Of a stretch of DNA of 64,000 nt, positions 1 through 9,294 are shown piece after piece (within the stretch, counting starts at the first letter, position 1; every line of letters starts with the position of its first letter). The notes below the pieces were generated by a model. It saw only the letters and a list, made by a program, of their open reading frames with translations. It was not told the origin of the DNA and ran no database searches. The position numbers and the translations under genes are program-made. The stretch is from assembly GCA_044379485.1 (NCBI GenBank), contig JBIPOE010000007.1, positions 26,054-90,053 of the forward strand. The letters are read 5' to 3'. The DNA comes from CAMDMI01 sp044379485. GTDB lineage: Bacteria > Bacteroidota > Bacteroidia > Cytophagales > Flexibacteraceae.

Positions 1-2854
1 CTTCTATGTATTCAAGCTTCTTGATGTTCACCTCAGAAAGAATCAAATCTTCCACTTTTTCCAGATTGGCTCTGAATTCTTTAGAAACCACTGGCACCAA
101 CATTCTGCCAAGTGGCTGACGCACTTTGAGTTTATGATTTTTCCTCAAAGAGTGCACCAGCGATGAAGTCCTCTGGGCCAATTCCATAGCTGCTTCAAGC
201 TCAGAATTGATAGCCGATTTATCTACTTTGGGATAAAAAGCAAGGTGAACCGAACTAACCTCATCTGAACCATCCATCATAGCCTTGTACAACCATTCAC
301 CAAAAAACGGTGCGATGGGTGACATCAACTTACTTACAGTCAACAAACAATGTTGCAAAGTTTCGTAAGCTGCTTGTTTATTTTCGGTCATTTCTCCTCT
401 CCAGAAACGTTTCCGGCCAAGGCGTACATACCAATTGGAAAGATGATCGCAAACAAAATCCTGAATGGCTCTTCCCGCTTTTGTTGGTTCGTAATCCGCA
501 TAATATCCATCTACTTCTTCAACCAGGGAATTCAATTTTGAAAGTACCCAACGGTCAATCTCCGTTAAAGAGGAATAAGGCAATCGATTGTTTTCCTGTA
601 CTTTATATCCATCAATATTGGCATAAAGTGCAAAAAAGTTGTAGGTATTGGAAAGCGTTCCAAAGAATTTATTTCGAACCTCGGTTATTCCATCCAGATT
701 AAACTTCAGGTTATCCCATGGATTTGAATTCGTGATCATATACCAACGCACCGGATCTGGACCGTATTTTTTAATGGCTTCAAACGGATTGATCACATTG
801 CCCGTCCTTTTGGACATTTTCTCTCCGTTTTTGTCAAGAACCAGACCCGTGGAAACCACATTTAAAAAGGCTGGGGAAAGGGCATTGTTGATTTCGACAT
901 CGTCACTCAGCATAGCCGAAATGGCATGCAGCGTAAAAAACCAGCCACGGGTTTGGTCAACGCCCTCTGAAATAAAATCCGCAGGGAAGTTCTTATGAAA
1001 AACTTCCTGATTTTCAAATGGGTAATGCCATTGTGCATACGGCATGGCACCGGAATCAAACCAAACGTCAATGAGGTCAGCTTCTCTATTCATCAGCTTT
1101 CCAGTCGGAGAAACCAAAATGATATTGTCAACAAATGGGCGATGAAGGTCAAAGTTTTCAGACTCAGTCAGGTCCTCAGTTTGGAAGCCTGCTTTGATAG
1201 ATTTTTGAATTTCGGTTTTTAATTGTGCTACAGAACCAATGCAAATTTCTTCCTTTCCATCTTCAGTTCTCCAAATGGGCAATGGAGTTCCCCAATATCG
1301 GCTTCGGCTCAAGTTCCAATCAACCAGATTTTCCAGCCAGTTTCCAAATCTTCCCGTTCCGGTACTTTCTGGTTTCCAGTTGATTTGCTTGTTTAGGGCT
1401 ATCATTTTATCCTTCACAGCAGTGGTTTTGATAAACCAACTGTCCAAAGGATAGTACAAAACAGGCTTATCCGTTCTCCAGCAATGCGGATAGGGGTGGT
1501 CAAATTTTTGAACATTGAACGCCCTGTTTTCTGTTTTTAACTGAATTCCAATACGCTCGTCTACAGAAAGATACTTTTCTCTTCCTTGTTTTATTCTTTC
1601 TGATTCTTTCTCTGTATCGGTTAAATATTGTTCTTTGACTGGCTCCAAAGCATAATCCTTCACTTCTTCCACAAAGCGACCTTGCTTATTTACCAAAGGA
1701 ATCTGTTTTCCATCTTCACCAGTCACCATAATTGGTGGAATGCCATTTTGCTGGGCCACCCTGAAATCGTCAGCTCCAAAAGTTGGCGCAGTGTGTACAA
1801 CCCCAGTTCCATCTTCCGTTGTTACAAAATCACCCGAAATCACCCGAAAAGCAGGTTCATTAGGTTTGACATATGGCATGAGTTGCTCATATTCAACTCC
1901 TTCCAAATCAGAACCTTTACACTCCAAAACCACTTTCCATGGAATCATTTTGTCACCTGGCTTGTAACCAGAAAAGTCTGCATCTTTTCCAATCTCTGGA
2001 AAGTAAGAAGAGACTCTATCTCTGGCGCAAACAACTGAAATTGGTAAATACGTATATGGATTGAAAGTTTCAATTAATTGATAATCAATGTTCTTTCCAA
2101 CCGTTAAAGCCGAGTTGGATGGAAGCGTCCAAGGAGTTGTCGTCCAGGCCAGAATAAAGGTTTCATTTTCTGTTTTTTGGAAAAGGAAATCTGATTTCTC
2201 ATTTTTAAAAACCTTAAACTGAGCCACAATTGAAGTATCCTTTACCTCTTTATAGGTTCCAGGTTGATTCAGTTCATGAGAACTTAACCCTGTTCCGGCT
2301 GCTGGAGAATATGGCTGAATGGTATAACCTTTGTACAATAAACCCTTATCATACAACTTCTTAAGTAAAAACCACAAAGATTCAATATAATCGTTTTTGT
2401 AGGTTATGTATGGATCTTCAAGGTCCACCCAATAGCCCATCATTTCGGTTAGCTGGTTCCATTGGTCAGTAAATTTCATGACGGCCTCACGGCACTTCTT
2501 GTTGTATTCCTCAACCGAAATCTTTTTTCCAATGTCATCTTTGGTGATGCCCAATTCCTTTTCAACCTGAAGTTCAATAGGCAAACCATGGGTATCCCAA
2601 CCGCCTTTTCGTTTCACCTGCTTTCCTTTCAAAGTTTGATATCGGCAAAAAATATCCTTGATGGTCCTGGCCATAACATGGTGAATACCAGGCGTTCCAT
2701 TGGCCGAAGGAGGCCCTTCATAAAAAGTAAAGGTTTCCTGACCCTCACGACTGGAAATGGACTCTTCAAAAATCTCATTCTCCTTCCACCAGGCTAGTAT
2801 TTCTTCAGATATTTTATAAAAATCAGGATTTGACAGTTGCGGATAAACACTCAT
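1..2854 (-). CDS. ileS: Isoleucyl-tRNA synthetase (3' part outside window)
   Basis: This gene charges tRNA-Ile with isoleucine in the cytoplasm. The reading frame starts at the ATG at 2854-2852 (MSVYPQLSNPDFYKI) and runs off the left edge with no stop, so about 951 codons are visible. The N-terminal class I signature reads EGPPSANGTPGIHH (HIGH-like site, near residue 46-59). The KMSKS-like loop reads GEKMSKR, encoded near 800-830. The spacing between these motifs includes an inserted editing (CP1) domain. The bacterial/eukaryote-like long IleS of Bacteroidota is usually over 1000 residues, so only the anticodon-binding tail is missing. A TAnnTTTG-like -7 box lies about 50 nt upstream. ValRS and LeuRS are the alternatives, but the PGIHH form and the immediate context favour IleS. 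Confidence 0.96.
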   Translation of the reverse strand, partial: MSVYPQLSNPDFYKISEEILAWWKENEIFEESISSREGQETFTFYEGPPSANGTPGIHHVMARTIKDIFCRYQTLKGKQVKRKGGWDTHGLPIELQVEKELGITKDDIGKKISVEEYNKKCREAVMKFTDQWNQLTEMMGYWVDLEDPYITYKNDYIESLWFLLKKLYDKGLLYKGYTIQPYSPAAGTGLSSHELNQPGTYKEVKDTSIVAQFKVFKNEKSDFLFQKTENETFILAWTTTPWTLPSNSALTVGKNIDYQLIETFNPYTYLPISVVCARDRVSSYFPEIGKDADFSGYKPGDKMIPWKVVLECKGSDLEGVEYEQLMPYVKPNEPAFRVISGDFVTTEDGTGVVHTAPTFGADDFRVAQQNGIPPIMVTGEDGKQIPLVNKQGRFVEEVKDYALEPVKEQYLTDTEKESERIKQGREKYLSVDERIGIQLKTENRAFNVQKFDHPYPHCWRTDKPVLYYPLDSWFIKTTAVKDKMIALNKQINWKPESTGTGRFGNWLENLVDWNLSRSRYWGTPLPIWRTEDGKEEICIGSVAQLKTEIQKSIKAGFQTEDLTESENFDLHRPFVDNIILVSPTGKLMNREADLIDVWFDSGAMPYAQWHYPFENQEVFHKNFPADFISEGVDQTRGWFFTLHAISAMLSDDVEINNALSPAFLNVVSTGLVLDKNGEKMSKRTGNVINPFEAIKKYGPDPVRWYMITNSNPWDNLKFNLDGITEVRNKFFGTLSNTYNFFALYANIDGYKVQENNRLPYSSLTEIDRWVLSKLNSLVEEVDGYYADYEPTKAGRAIQDFVCDHLSNWYVRLGRKRFWRGEMTENKQAAYETLQHCLLTVSKLMSPIAPFFGEWLYKAMMDGSDEVSSVHLAFYPKVDKSAINSELEAAMELAQRTSSLVHSLRKNHKLKVRQPLGRMLVPVVSKEFRANLEKVEDLILSEVNIKKLEYIE

Positions 2855-2904
2855 ACTTGACGCTTTTTCAAAATAAACCCATAGATGGCTTATCTACGGG
2901 GCCG

Positions 2905-2912
2905 CAAAAATA
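2905..2912 (-). promoter_or_regulatory. Candidate -7 box for ileS
   Basis: Read on the minus strand this is TATTTTTG, which matches the Bacteroidota -7 consensus TAnnTTTG. It sits about 50 nt upstream of the ileS ATG. No good TTTG -33 element is seen at the usual 19-nt spacing, so the call is moderate. No T-box leader is visible. Confidence 0.45.
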
Positions 2913-3232
2913 GTGAAAAGCATCGAAAGGCTGGGAAACCAAACCATTTATGTATATAAATCATGTTCATCATTTTTATCAAAATGAAGCCTAAAAATTA
3001 GAAAACAAGACAAATACCAGGCTTAGCATAAAAAACATAAACAATTTACCCAAATAGTTAAAGCCCTGAATTTTGATTCTAACCCTAAATTGATCCCTGA
3101 TGACTTTTAATCCAATTTTAAGAGGTCAATGAATCAAAAAAACCACCAAGTAAAAAAGCTGGTTTACTTTTAAAGGAGAATTAAAATTATATAATAAATT
3201 GTATAACATTGCTCAACTTGTTTAAATTCAGA
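2913..3232. other. Intergenic region between ileS and the DUF349 gene
   Basis: This AT-rich stretch separates two divergent genes. Apart from the promoter boxes listed at either side I see no gene, RNA or strong hairpin in it. Confidence 0.5.
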
Positions 3233-3263
3233 TTTGGTAGCTTGCTTAATTCCGCTATTTTTG
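3233..3263 (+). promoter_or_regulatory. Bacteroidota-type promoter of the DUF349 gene
   Basis: TTTG at 3233-3236 is followed after exactly 19 nt by TATTTTTG (3256-3263). This matches the phylum consensus TTTG-n19-TAnnTTTG in both boxes and spacing. Transcription would start near 3270, upstream of the ATG at 3298. That argues the ATG is the start rather than the TTG at 3277. Confidence 0.75.
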
Positions 3264-3297
3264 CAGTCCTTAAAAATTGACAGTCAATCAAGACCTT

Positions 3298-5556
3298 ATG
3301 AGCGAAAACTCTACCCTGCCTGTAGATCAGTCATCCAACCCAGAAGAAATTGTTATGCAAGACAATTCTTCGGAAACATCACACGATTCAAATGAGTCAA
3401 GTGATATGACTGAGCTAAACGCTTCTTCTGATGCCATTTCAGAGAGCGGAGAATCAAACTTAGATTCAACCGATTCAGCTTCTCAAGAATCAAAAGTGGA
3501 AAACACATTTGAAGAAGAGCCAATTTCAGAAACAACTACTGATCAAGTAGCTGAATCGGAAATTGAAATTGAATATTCGGATGTTTTACCAGTTTTGGAT
3601 GAAATTACCGAAGTTATTTCTGAAGCAGAATCAAATAACTATGAAGAAACTCCAACTGATTCTTCTATGGAAACAGAAGTAGTTATTACTGAAATTACTC
3701 AGGAGCCAACCATTTCAGAAACAATACCTTCATCAACTGAGGCAGTTGTATCTGAGGAGATTGCTTCAGAGCATGTTTTAATTTCTGTAAACGAATCAGA
3801 GTTAGATGAACTTGAAAAAGCCGAAGCAGAGGCACAAAGTGAGGATTACACTGGTCTTGACCAAGAACAAATGGTAAAACTTGCAGAGCAATTAAACCGC
3901 GATAATGATCCTGTAACCGCTTTGCGTGTCATTCAAAAACTTCGTCCATTGTTTGATACCATGTATCAGCATGACAAAAATGAAGCTTTTGAAAAATTTG
4001 TGGCTGAAGGAAATGAAAAAGAGGCTTTTGAATATAAACATTCAGGTTTAGAGTTAAGGTTCAACCAGGCTTCAAAAGGAATTTACGAAAAGAGAAAAAT
4101 CAACCAGGAGTTTCAGCAAAAAGAAAAGGTTAAAAACCTTGAGCAAAAGCTGACTCTTTTAGAACAATTGCGGAAACTGGTTGACGATCATGAACATACA
4201 CCAGGATATGATAAGTTTAAGGTAATTAGAGAAGAGTGGAAAAAAATTGGACCTGTTGGTCCGGAACATGCTCAGAATCTGAATGCTTCATTCTATTCTT
4301 TGATTGAAAGATTTTACAGCTTAAGTGAAATTTATCACAATTTAAGAGATTTTGACAGAAAGAAAAATCTGGATCTGAAGCTTGAATTGATTGCCAAAAT
4401 TGAAAAACTGGCAAATGAGCCTTTAATTTCAAAAGCCATGAAAGACCTGATGAGCTATCAGGACGATTACAGATCTCTTGGCCCAATTCCAAAAGAAAAA
4501 CTTGAGGAAGTAAAAGAACGGTTAAAAAAAGCGGTGGATGTTCTTTACGATAGAAGAAGAGTATTTAATGAAGAAAGAAAACAACTATTTGCTGAGGAGG
4601 TAACATTAAAAGAAGCGATAATAGCAAAACTTCCTGATTTTGAAACCTTTACATCTCAGTCTTCAAAAGATTGGCAAAGCAAAACTCAGGAATTACTCGC
4701 TTTGCAGGAAGAATGGAAAAAAATTCCAGGAAAATTTAGAGAAAAAACTCAGGATTTGAATAAACAATTCTGGACTGTTTATAAACAGTTTATGAATAGT
4801 AAGAATGACTTTTACAAGCAATTAGATAAAGGCAAAAAAGACGTACTTGCTCAAAAACAAGCACTTGCAGATGAGGCCCACAGCCTAAAAGATGGTGAAG
4901 ATTGGGATGGAATTGCCAATCGAATGAAACAACTTCAGGTTGAATGGAAAAATGTTGCGCCGGTTTATGGCAAAGAGGGTCAAAAAGTTTATGAAGAATT
5001 CAAAGCAGGAATCGATCACTTTTTTGGCAGATTAAGAGATCAGCGTTCTGGCGAAGACAAAGTTCAAACTGAAAACTTAAAGGAAAAAGAAAATATCTGT
5101 ACCGAAATTGAGGCACTTGCCACTGCCGGTACAGGAACAAGAGATATCCTGGAAAGTCTTAAAGAGAAGTTTAGAAACGTTGGATTTGTGCCAATGAAAT
5201 CCATCCAAAAAATCAATGCCAGATTTTCCAAAGGCTTGATCGATTTAATTGAAAACTCAAAAGAAATAGCTGGGTCAGAAAAAGAAAGACTAAAAATCAA
5301 TCTACTTTCTAACCGCTCTACTTATAGTTCTGAGGGTGTTAAAACCCTTAAAAATCAGGAAGGTTATATCCAGAAAAGGCTTCAACAACTTAGAAAAGAT
5401 GTTGGAAACCTGGAGGATAACGTTTCTATGTTTAAGATGTCCAAAAACGCAATGGCAATGATTGAAGACGTTCAAAAACGAATCAATCTTTCTAAATTGG
5501 AAATCAAGGAATTGGAATCTCAGTTAAAAGAAATCAGAGCTGGAGAAAAAGCTTAA
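3298..5556 (+). CDS. DUF349 domain coiled-coil protein with acidic N-terminal region
   Basis: This is a cytosolic protein of about 752 residues; its function is not established. Residues 1 to about 190 are low-complexity and rich in Ser, Glu, Thr and Asp. The rest is a chain of helical DUF349-type repeats marked by recurring E-W-K-K-I and F-W/F-Y patterns, for example EEWKKIGPVG near residue 316, EEWKKIPGKF and VEWKNVAPVYG. It ends in a long coiled coil. No signal peptide or membrane segment is present. I chose ATG 3298 because the promoter's likely start site falls just after 3263; a TTG at 3277 would add seven residues. The gene stands alone, with its own promoter and a terminator 17 nt after the stop. 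DUF349 proteins are widespread in Bacteroidota. Confidence 0.85.
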   Translation: MSENSTLPVDQSSNPEEIVMQDNSSETSHDSNESSDMTELNASSDAISESGESNLDSTDSASQESKVENTFEEEPISETTTDQVAESEIEIEYSDVLPVLDEITEVISEAESNNYEETPTDSSMETEVVITEITQEPTISETIPSSTEAVVSEEIASEHVLISVNESELDELEKAEAEAQSEDYTGLDQEQMVKLAEQLNRDNDPVTALRVIQKLRPLFDTMYQHDKNEAFEKFVAEGNEKEAFEYKHSGLELRFNQASKGIYEKRKINQEFQQKEKVKNLEQKLTLLEQLRKLVDDHEHTPGYDKFKVIREEWKKIGPVGPEHAQNLNASFYSLIERFYSLSEIYHNLRDFDRKKNLDLKLELIAKIEKLANEPLISKAMKDLMSYQDDYRSLGPIPKEKLEEVKERLKKAVDVLYDRRRVFNEERKQLFAEEVTLKEAIIAKLPDFETFTSQSSKDWQSKTQELLALQEEWKKIPGKFREKTQDLNKQFWTVYKQFMNSKNDFYKQLDKGKKDVLAQKQALADEAHSLKDGEDWDGIANRMKQLQVEWKNVAPVYGKEGQKVYEEFKAGIDHFFGRLRDQRSGEDKVQTENLKEKENICTEIEALATAGTGTRDILESLKEKFRNVGFVPMKSIQKINARFSKGLIDLIENSKEIAGSEKERLKINLLSNRSTYSSEGVKTLKNQEGYIQKRLQQLRKDVGNLEDNVSMFKMSKNAMAMIEDVQKRINLSKLEIKELESQLKEIRAGEKA

Positions 5557-5572
5557 TTTTATTAATTCACAT

Positions 5573-5601
5573 AAAAAAAGCCTCATCTCTGAGGCTTTTT
5601 T
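5573..5601 (+). terminator. Intrinsic terminator after the DUF349 gene
   Basis: Stem GCCTCA (5580-5585) pairs with TGAGGC (5590-5595) around a TCTC loop. It is preceded by seven A and followed by six T, so it can work in both directions. Confidence 0.85.
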
Positions 5602-5621
5602 ATGGTGTATTTTTGCGTTTC

Positions 5622-5990
5622 TTATCGTTTACATTTTAAAAGAATAATAAGATCAACATTTGCTCTGGGGTATAACTTATTGTCAATCAACAACCAAGAC
5701 AAATTAAAATCCATCTCAAGAAAGCTTTTCAATCGTGGAGAAATGCCCGCATGATAAAATACGGCTTGGTGCCTATTGCATTTTGCTCATCTTTTACCAA
5801 ATTATGATGGATAGTTCCCATTCCACCACTTAGACGGAATTCTTCTCTAAGCATCAATCCTGTTTCAAGTTCAAAAATCCTCTGGCTGGTTTTATGGTAT
5901 ACAGCTTATTTTCAGGATTATTCTGATTCAGAACTTTAGAAAGTTTTCGGTAAGAATGCTCTCCATAATTCTTAAAACTCCATAAGCATG
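5622..5990 (-). pseudogene. Decayed gene remnant, C-terminal part of a secreted or outer-membrane protein
   Basis: No open frame spans this stretch, but protein-like sequence can be followed on the minus strand across at least two frameshifts. One piece reads LETGLMLREEFRLSGGMGT and continues to a second that reads AGISPRLKSFLEMDFNL and ends at a stop at 5624-5622. A third piece (NYGEHSYRKLSKVLNQNN) lies upstream near 5930-5980. The alternating hydrophobic pattern near the end suggests beta-strands. I do not recognise the family. Confidence 0.45.
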
Positions 5991-6191
5991 ACCTTTTCCC
6001 CACCGCTCAACCTGCTCTTTTTCCATACCCGCAAACTTGTATTAGACATCAACTTTGGCTATCCAATTTTCTGTTACGAAATTGGACTTGGATTCAAGCA
6101 AACTGTTAATGCTGCTATCAATAATGAACAAACCACCACCGATTCTTATATTAATTTTGGTATAATAAAGGCTTTTTATTGCCTCCTTTGA
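5988..6191 (+). other. Possible fragment of a beta-strand-rich protein, or chance frame
   Basis: A 67-codon plus-strand frame has an alternating polar/apolar C-terminal half (for example LDINFGYPIFCYEIGLGF) like outer-membrane barrel strands. It has no recognisable start context and lies beside a decayed gene, so it may be another remnant of the same degraded locus. 6192-6280 holds nothing I can identify. Confidence 0.2.
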
Positions 6192-6280
6192 TCTTTTAAC
6201 TCCCTTTTAAGCACTTATTTTTCAAGCCCTTATTTTACTTTTCTCGCTTTTTTCAGATTTAGTCTCTTTGACCTATTCTG

Positions 6281-6991
6281 TTACTTTTTTTTGACTCCAG
6301 CAATCGTTTCGTACCGGATAACTTTTGACCTGATACTTTCTAACAACTGCTTAGCTCCGGCAATTTTCTTTTCTTCATTATCAATGCTCATCTTTGCAGC
6401 CAAATTTGTTTTTTTAATATCAACCAACGTTTTATCCAATCCTTTTGGTATTTGCAAATCTCCTTCTGCAAGCCGACCACTTACAATTTCAATATCCAAC
6501 CTACCTGCTTCCATCAGTTTAACCTGATATTCAAGATTTTTTACAACTCTAACTTCCTTTTTGGCTAAAACGTTAAGTCCTTTGAAATCTCTAAAACATC
6601 GAGCATTAATGTAATACATATCTCTTTCCTGATTGTAGAAAATCTCACTAAACTCAAAATCCTCGGTTTTTAGAGAAGCACCATTTGGATATAAAACCTT
6701 TAATTGCGAAAAGTACTGAGGAACAGCTATTTGTTGTGCGTTTCCAAACTGAAAATTCAAATCCTGATAAAAGCGCACCTCTTCATTGTCAACAAAATCA
6801 GTCTCCAATTTTCTTTCAATTTCTGCCTTTGTTGTTAAATCAAGTTCCGGACCAGCAAGGTGTTTAAGTAAGTCACCAAAAATGAGCATCTTTCTGATTG
6901 CAACATTTTTCAGGCTTGAATCTGCAACCTGAGCCTGAGCAAAATGAGAAAGAAAGAGTAAACCCATTCCAAAAAGGGTATGCTTTTTCAT
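6281..6991 (-). CDS. Secreted protein of unknown function
   Basis: This 236-residue protein starts with a clear signal peptide (MKKHTLFGMGLLFLSHFAQAQ) cleaved after AQA, so it is exported to the periplasm or outer surface. The rest is charged, with a likely helical, Lys/Glu-rich C-terminal third. No sorting domain, lipobox or known motif was recognised. It stands alone between a decayed locus and the M1 peptidase gene, and no promoter box was identified with confidence. Confidence 0.7.
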   Translation of the reverse strand: MKKHTLFGMGLLFLSHFAQAQVADSSLKNVAIRKMLIFGDLLKHLAGPELDLTTKAEIERKLETDFVDNEEVRFYQDLNFQFGNAQQIAVPQYFSQLKVLYPNGASLKTEDFEFSEIFYNQERDMYYINARCFRDFKGLNVLAKKEVRVVKNLEYQVKLMEAGRLDIEIVSGRLAEGDLQIPKGLDKTLVDIKKTNLAAKMSIDNEEKKIAGAKQLLESIRSKVIRYETIAGVKKK

Positions 6992-7140
6992 AAGAAATAA
7001 GTTAAAAATGGACTGATTAAATCGCTATAGCATTTTGCTATGGAAAGGAATAAAGGTGATATTTTGGAAAGTCAAGCCCACCTTTGATTTTGCTTAAAAC
7101 TTACACAAATGCTTTTCAGAAATAGAAATTTATACTGAAG

Positions 7141-9066
7141 CTAATAATGGACCAGTTTTCGAACAGTTTTACCTTCAGCAGAACTAAGGCTAATTGTATA
7201 AAAGCCAGGTGATAAGGAAGTTAAATCCACTTTTTCCATTACAGAAACTGAAAACCATTGTTTTTTTATGGTTCCTTTTGAATCCAATATTTGAATTTGA
7301 AAACCTGGTTTCAAACCATTGATATCCAAATAATTTTCAACTGGATTGGGAGAAATAACCAAATCAGGAAGTAAAACTTTTCCCACTTTATCGGTAACCA
7401 GGGTTGAATTTGATTTGGCTAGTAAAAATCGCTCAGGGTCAAACAGAATTGAATTTGGTACAAATGGAACTTGAAAAGTGGAAACTTGTCCATTAAAACT
7501 ATGATTAACAAAAACTGTGGTATCCTGATCAATTCCAGAAATTTTAATAGGAACTTTTGCTTCAAAAAATGAAACAGAAGAATGAGAACTGGTCTGATTT
7601 AAAGTTATAGCAACCTGATTTCCATTAATTAAGGAGTTGATTTCATAAATTGGATACCCTTCTCCTTTGTACCAATCTTTAAAAAATTCAGAAAGATCAA
7701 GGCCTGAACTTTGCTCCAGAAATGCAACAAGTTCAGGTGTTTTCGCAAAACCATAACCCAAAGTTGGACTTGCCATATAGTTTTTCAATGCAGACCAAAA
7801 TGCCTGATCTCCCATCTCATGGCGGAGCATTCTAACCAGATAGGCACCTTTTGCATATGAAAGTCTTGAACTAAAAATCCGGAAAACATCAGTCGTATCT
7901 GAACAAAAAACAGAACCTCCAGGCTCGGTTGTTATAAAATCTATCCACTGTTGGCCCTCCTGAGGCCAGGTAGAAAGACCAGCTTTTACATATTCAAATG
8001 CTCCAAAATAGGTTGCAAATCCTTCGTTAAGCCAAATGTCATTCCAGGAACCACAGGTTATTTTATTTCCAAACCAATGATGAATAAGCTCATGCGCCTG
8101 CAAACCAAGGAAAGTGCTTCCCATAAAAGAAATTGTTTGGTGCTCCATGCCCCCGTTAAATCCAAACTGGGCGTGGCCATATTTTTCTTTTGCAAAAGGA
8201 TAAGGCCCTATCAAAGTATCAAAATCCTGAATCATTTTTACAATTGGAAACATTCCGGTTTGCCATTCAGAAAGATTTTCTGGATAACTATAGTTTACTA
8301 TTGGTAATGTGTCCCCAGAAGAAAGAGCCGCTTTGTAATTAAATTGGCTGTAATTGGTAACTGCCAAGGCTATTAGGTATGTTGTAATCGGATATTTATG
8401 TTTCCATCGGTAAGTCCTTATTCCATTTGATTCAGAAAATGCAACTAAAAGTCCGTTTGAAACTGCGACATTGGGTGCAGATGTATAAATGGTAAAATCA
8501 ACCGAATCGGCTTTATCGCTCAATGCCTGTTTGCAAGGCCACCAATCTTTAGCTCCATAAGGCTCTGATAATGTAGATATTACAGGATTTCCATTGTGAA
8601 CTTGCCTGGTAAAAGAACCAAATGGTGAAGGAATTGGCCTGCCGTAATAAAATATAACAACGCTATCCATTTGGCCAGAATTTAGGATTTGTGATCCCAG
8701 ATTTATGGAAAGAGTGCTTTCACCAATAAAGCTCGAGGAAACATTGACACCCCTAAATTTTACAGAGGACACAATCATATTGCTTGCAAGATCAACAGTA
8801 AATTGACTGACAGCTAAAGATTTAGGCTTAAAGACAATAGCAACTTTCCCTTTTATAGAATCGTTTGCCGGATTTATAAACCAATGAGACCGGTATTGGA
8901 TTACATCAATATTTAAGCCGTTGGCTGGTGTGGCCAATTGAATGCTTGAAAATCTTTTTGCGTGTTGAATAGCTTCTTTTTCAGCTATTTGAGATAATAG
9001 GCTTAAAGGCTGAGCAAATGAAATTTGATTAATCAGAATGCAGACAAAGAATACAAATTGTTTCAT
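7141..9066 (-). CDS. Secreted M1-family aminopeptidase with T9SS sorting domain
   Basis: This is a zinc metallopeptidase predicted to trim N-terminal residues from peptides outside the cell. The M1 signature is complete: a GAMEN-like GGMEHQT precedes HELIHHWFGN (near residue 325), and the third zinc ligand follows in WLNEGFATYFG. The N-terminal half is the beta-rich M1 domain. The last ~75 residues (SPNPVENYLDINGLKPG onward, ending KLVHY) form a type A sorting domain, so it should cross the outer membrane by T9SS. I chose the internal ATG at 9066 because it is followed directly by a signal peptide (MKQFVFFVCILINQISFAQ); an upstream in-frame ATG at 9174 would add 36 residues unlike a leader. 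It is monocistronic. Confidence 0.92.
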   Translation of the reverse strand: MKQFVFFVCILINQISFAQPLSLLSQIAEKEAIQHAKRFSSIQLATPANGLNIDVIQYRSHWFINPANDSIKGKVAIVFKPKSLAVSQFTVDLASNMIVSSVKFRGVNVSSSFIGESTLSINLGSQILNSGQMDSVVIFYYGRPIPSPFGSFTRQVHNGNPVISTLSEPYGAKDWWPCKQALSDKADSVDFTIYTSAPNVAVSNGLLVAFSESNGIRTYRWKHKYPITTYLIALAVTNYSQFNYKAALSSGDTLPIVNYSYPENLSEWQTGMFPIVKMIQDFDTLIGPYPFAKEKYGHAQFGFNGGMEHQTISFMGSTFLGLQAHELIHHWFGNKITCGSWNDIWLNEGFATYFGAFEYVKAGLSTWPQEGQQWIDFITTEPGGSVFCSDTTDVFRIFSSRLSYAKGAYLVRMLRHEMGDQAFWSALKNYMASPTLGYGFAKTPELVAFLEQSSGLDLSEFFKDWYKGEGYPIYEINSLINGNQVAITLNQTSSHSSVSFFEAKVPIKISGIDQDTTVFVNHSFNGQVSTFQVPFVPNSILFDPERFLLAKSNSTLVTDKVGKVLLPDLVISPNPVENYLDINGLKPGFQIQILDSKGTIKKQWFSVSVMEKVDLTSLSPGFYTISLSSAEGKTVRKLVHY

Positions 9067-9294
9067 TTTATATAAAATGGTAAAGTCTTTTGCGAGGTTT
9101 TCAAACGGAAAATGAAAAACAATCAAAAATACAAGCTCAAATTTAAACTTAGGAATAAAATGACTGAAATTCACTCAAGACTCTGATAACCATATTGTTA
9201 AGATATTAATAAAAACAAAAAATTGTTAATTTAGGATTTAAGTCTTTTTTCCAGATATAAAAATACCCTTTCTTGCCTCAAATTTTAAAAAAAT

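Noticed and set aside
1..2040. Several plus-strand frames opposite ileS.
   Set aside because: They are shadows of the ileS coding strand without independent start context.
2855..2952. A T-box leader upstream of ileS.
   Set aside because: No specifier or antiterminator structure could be seen, and T-boxes are not typical of Bacteroidota.
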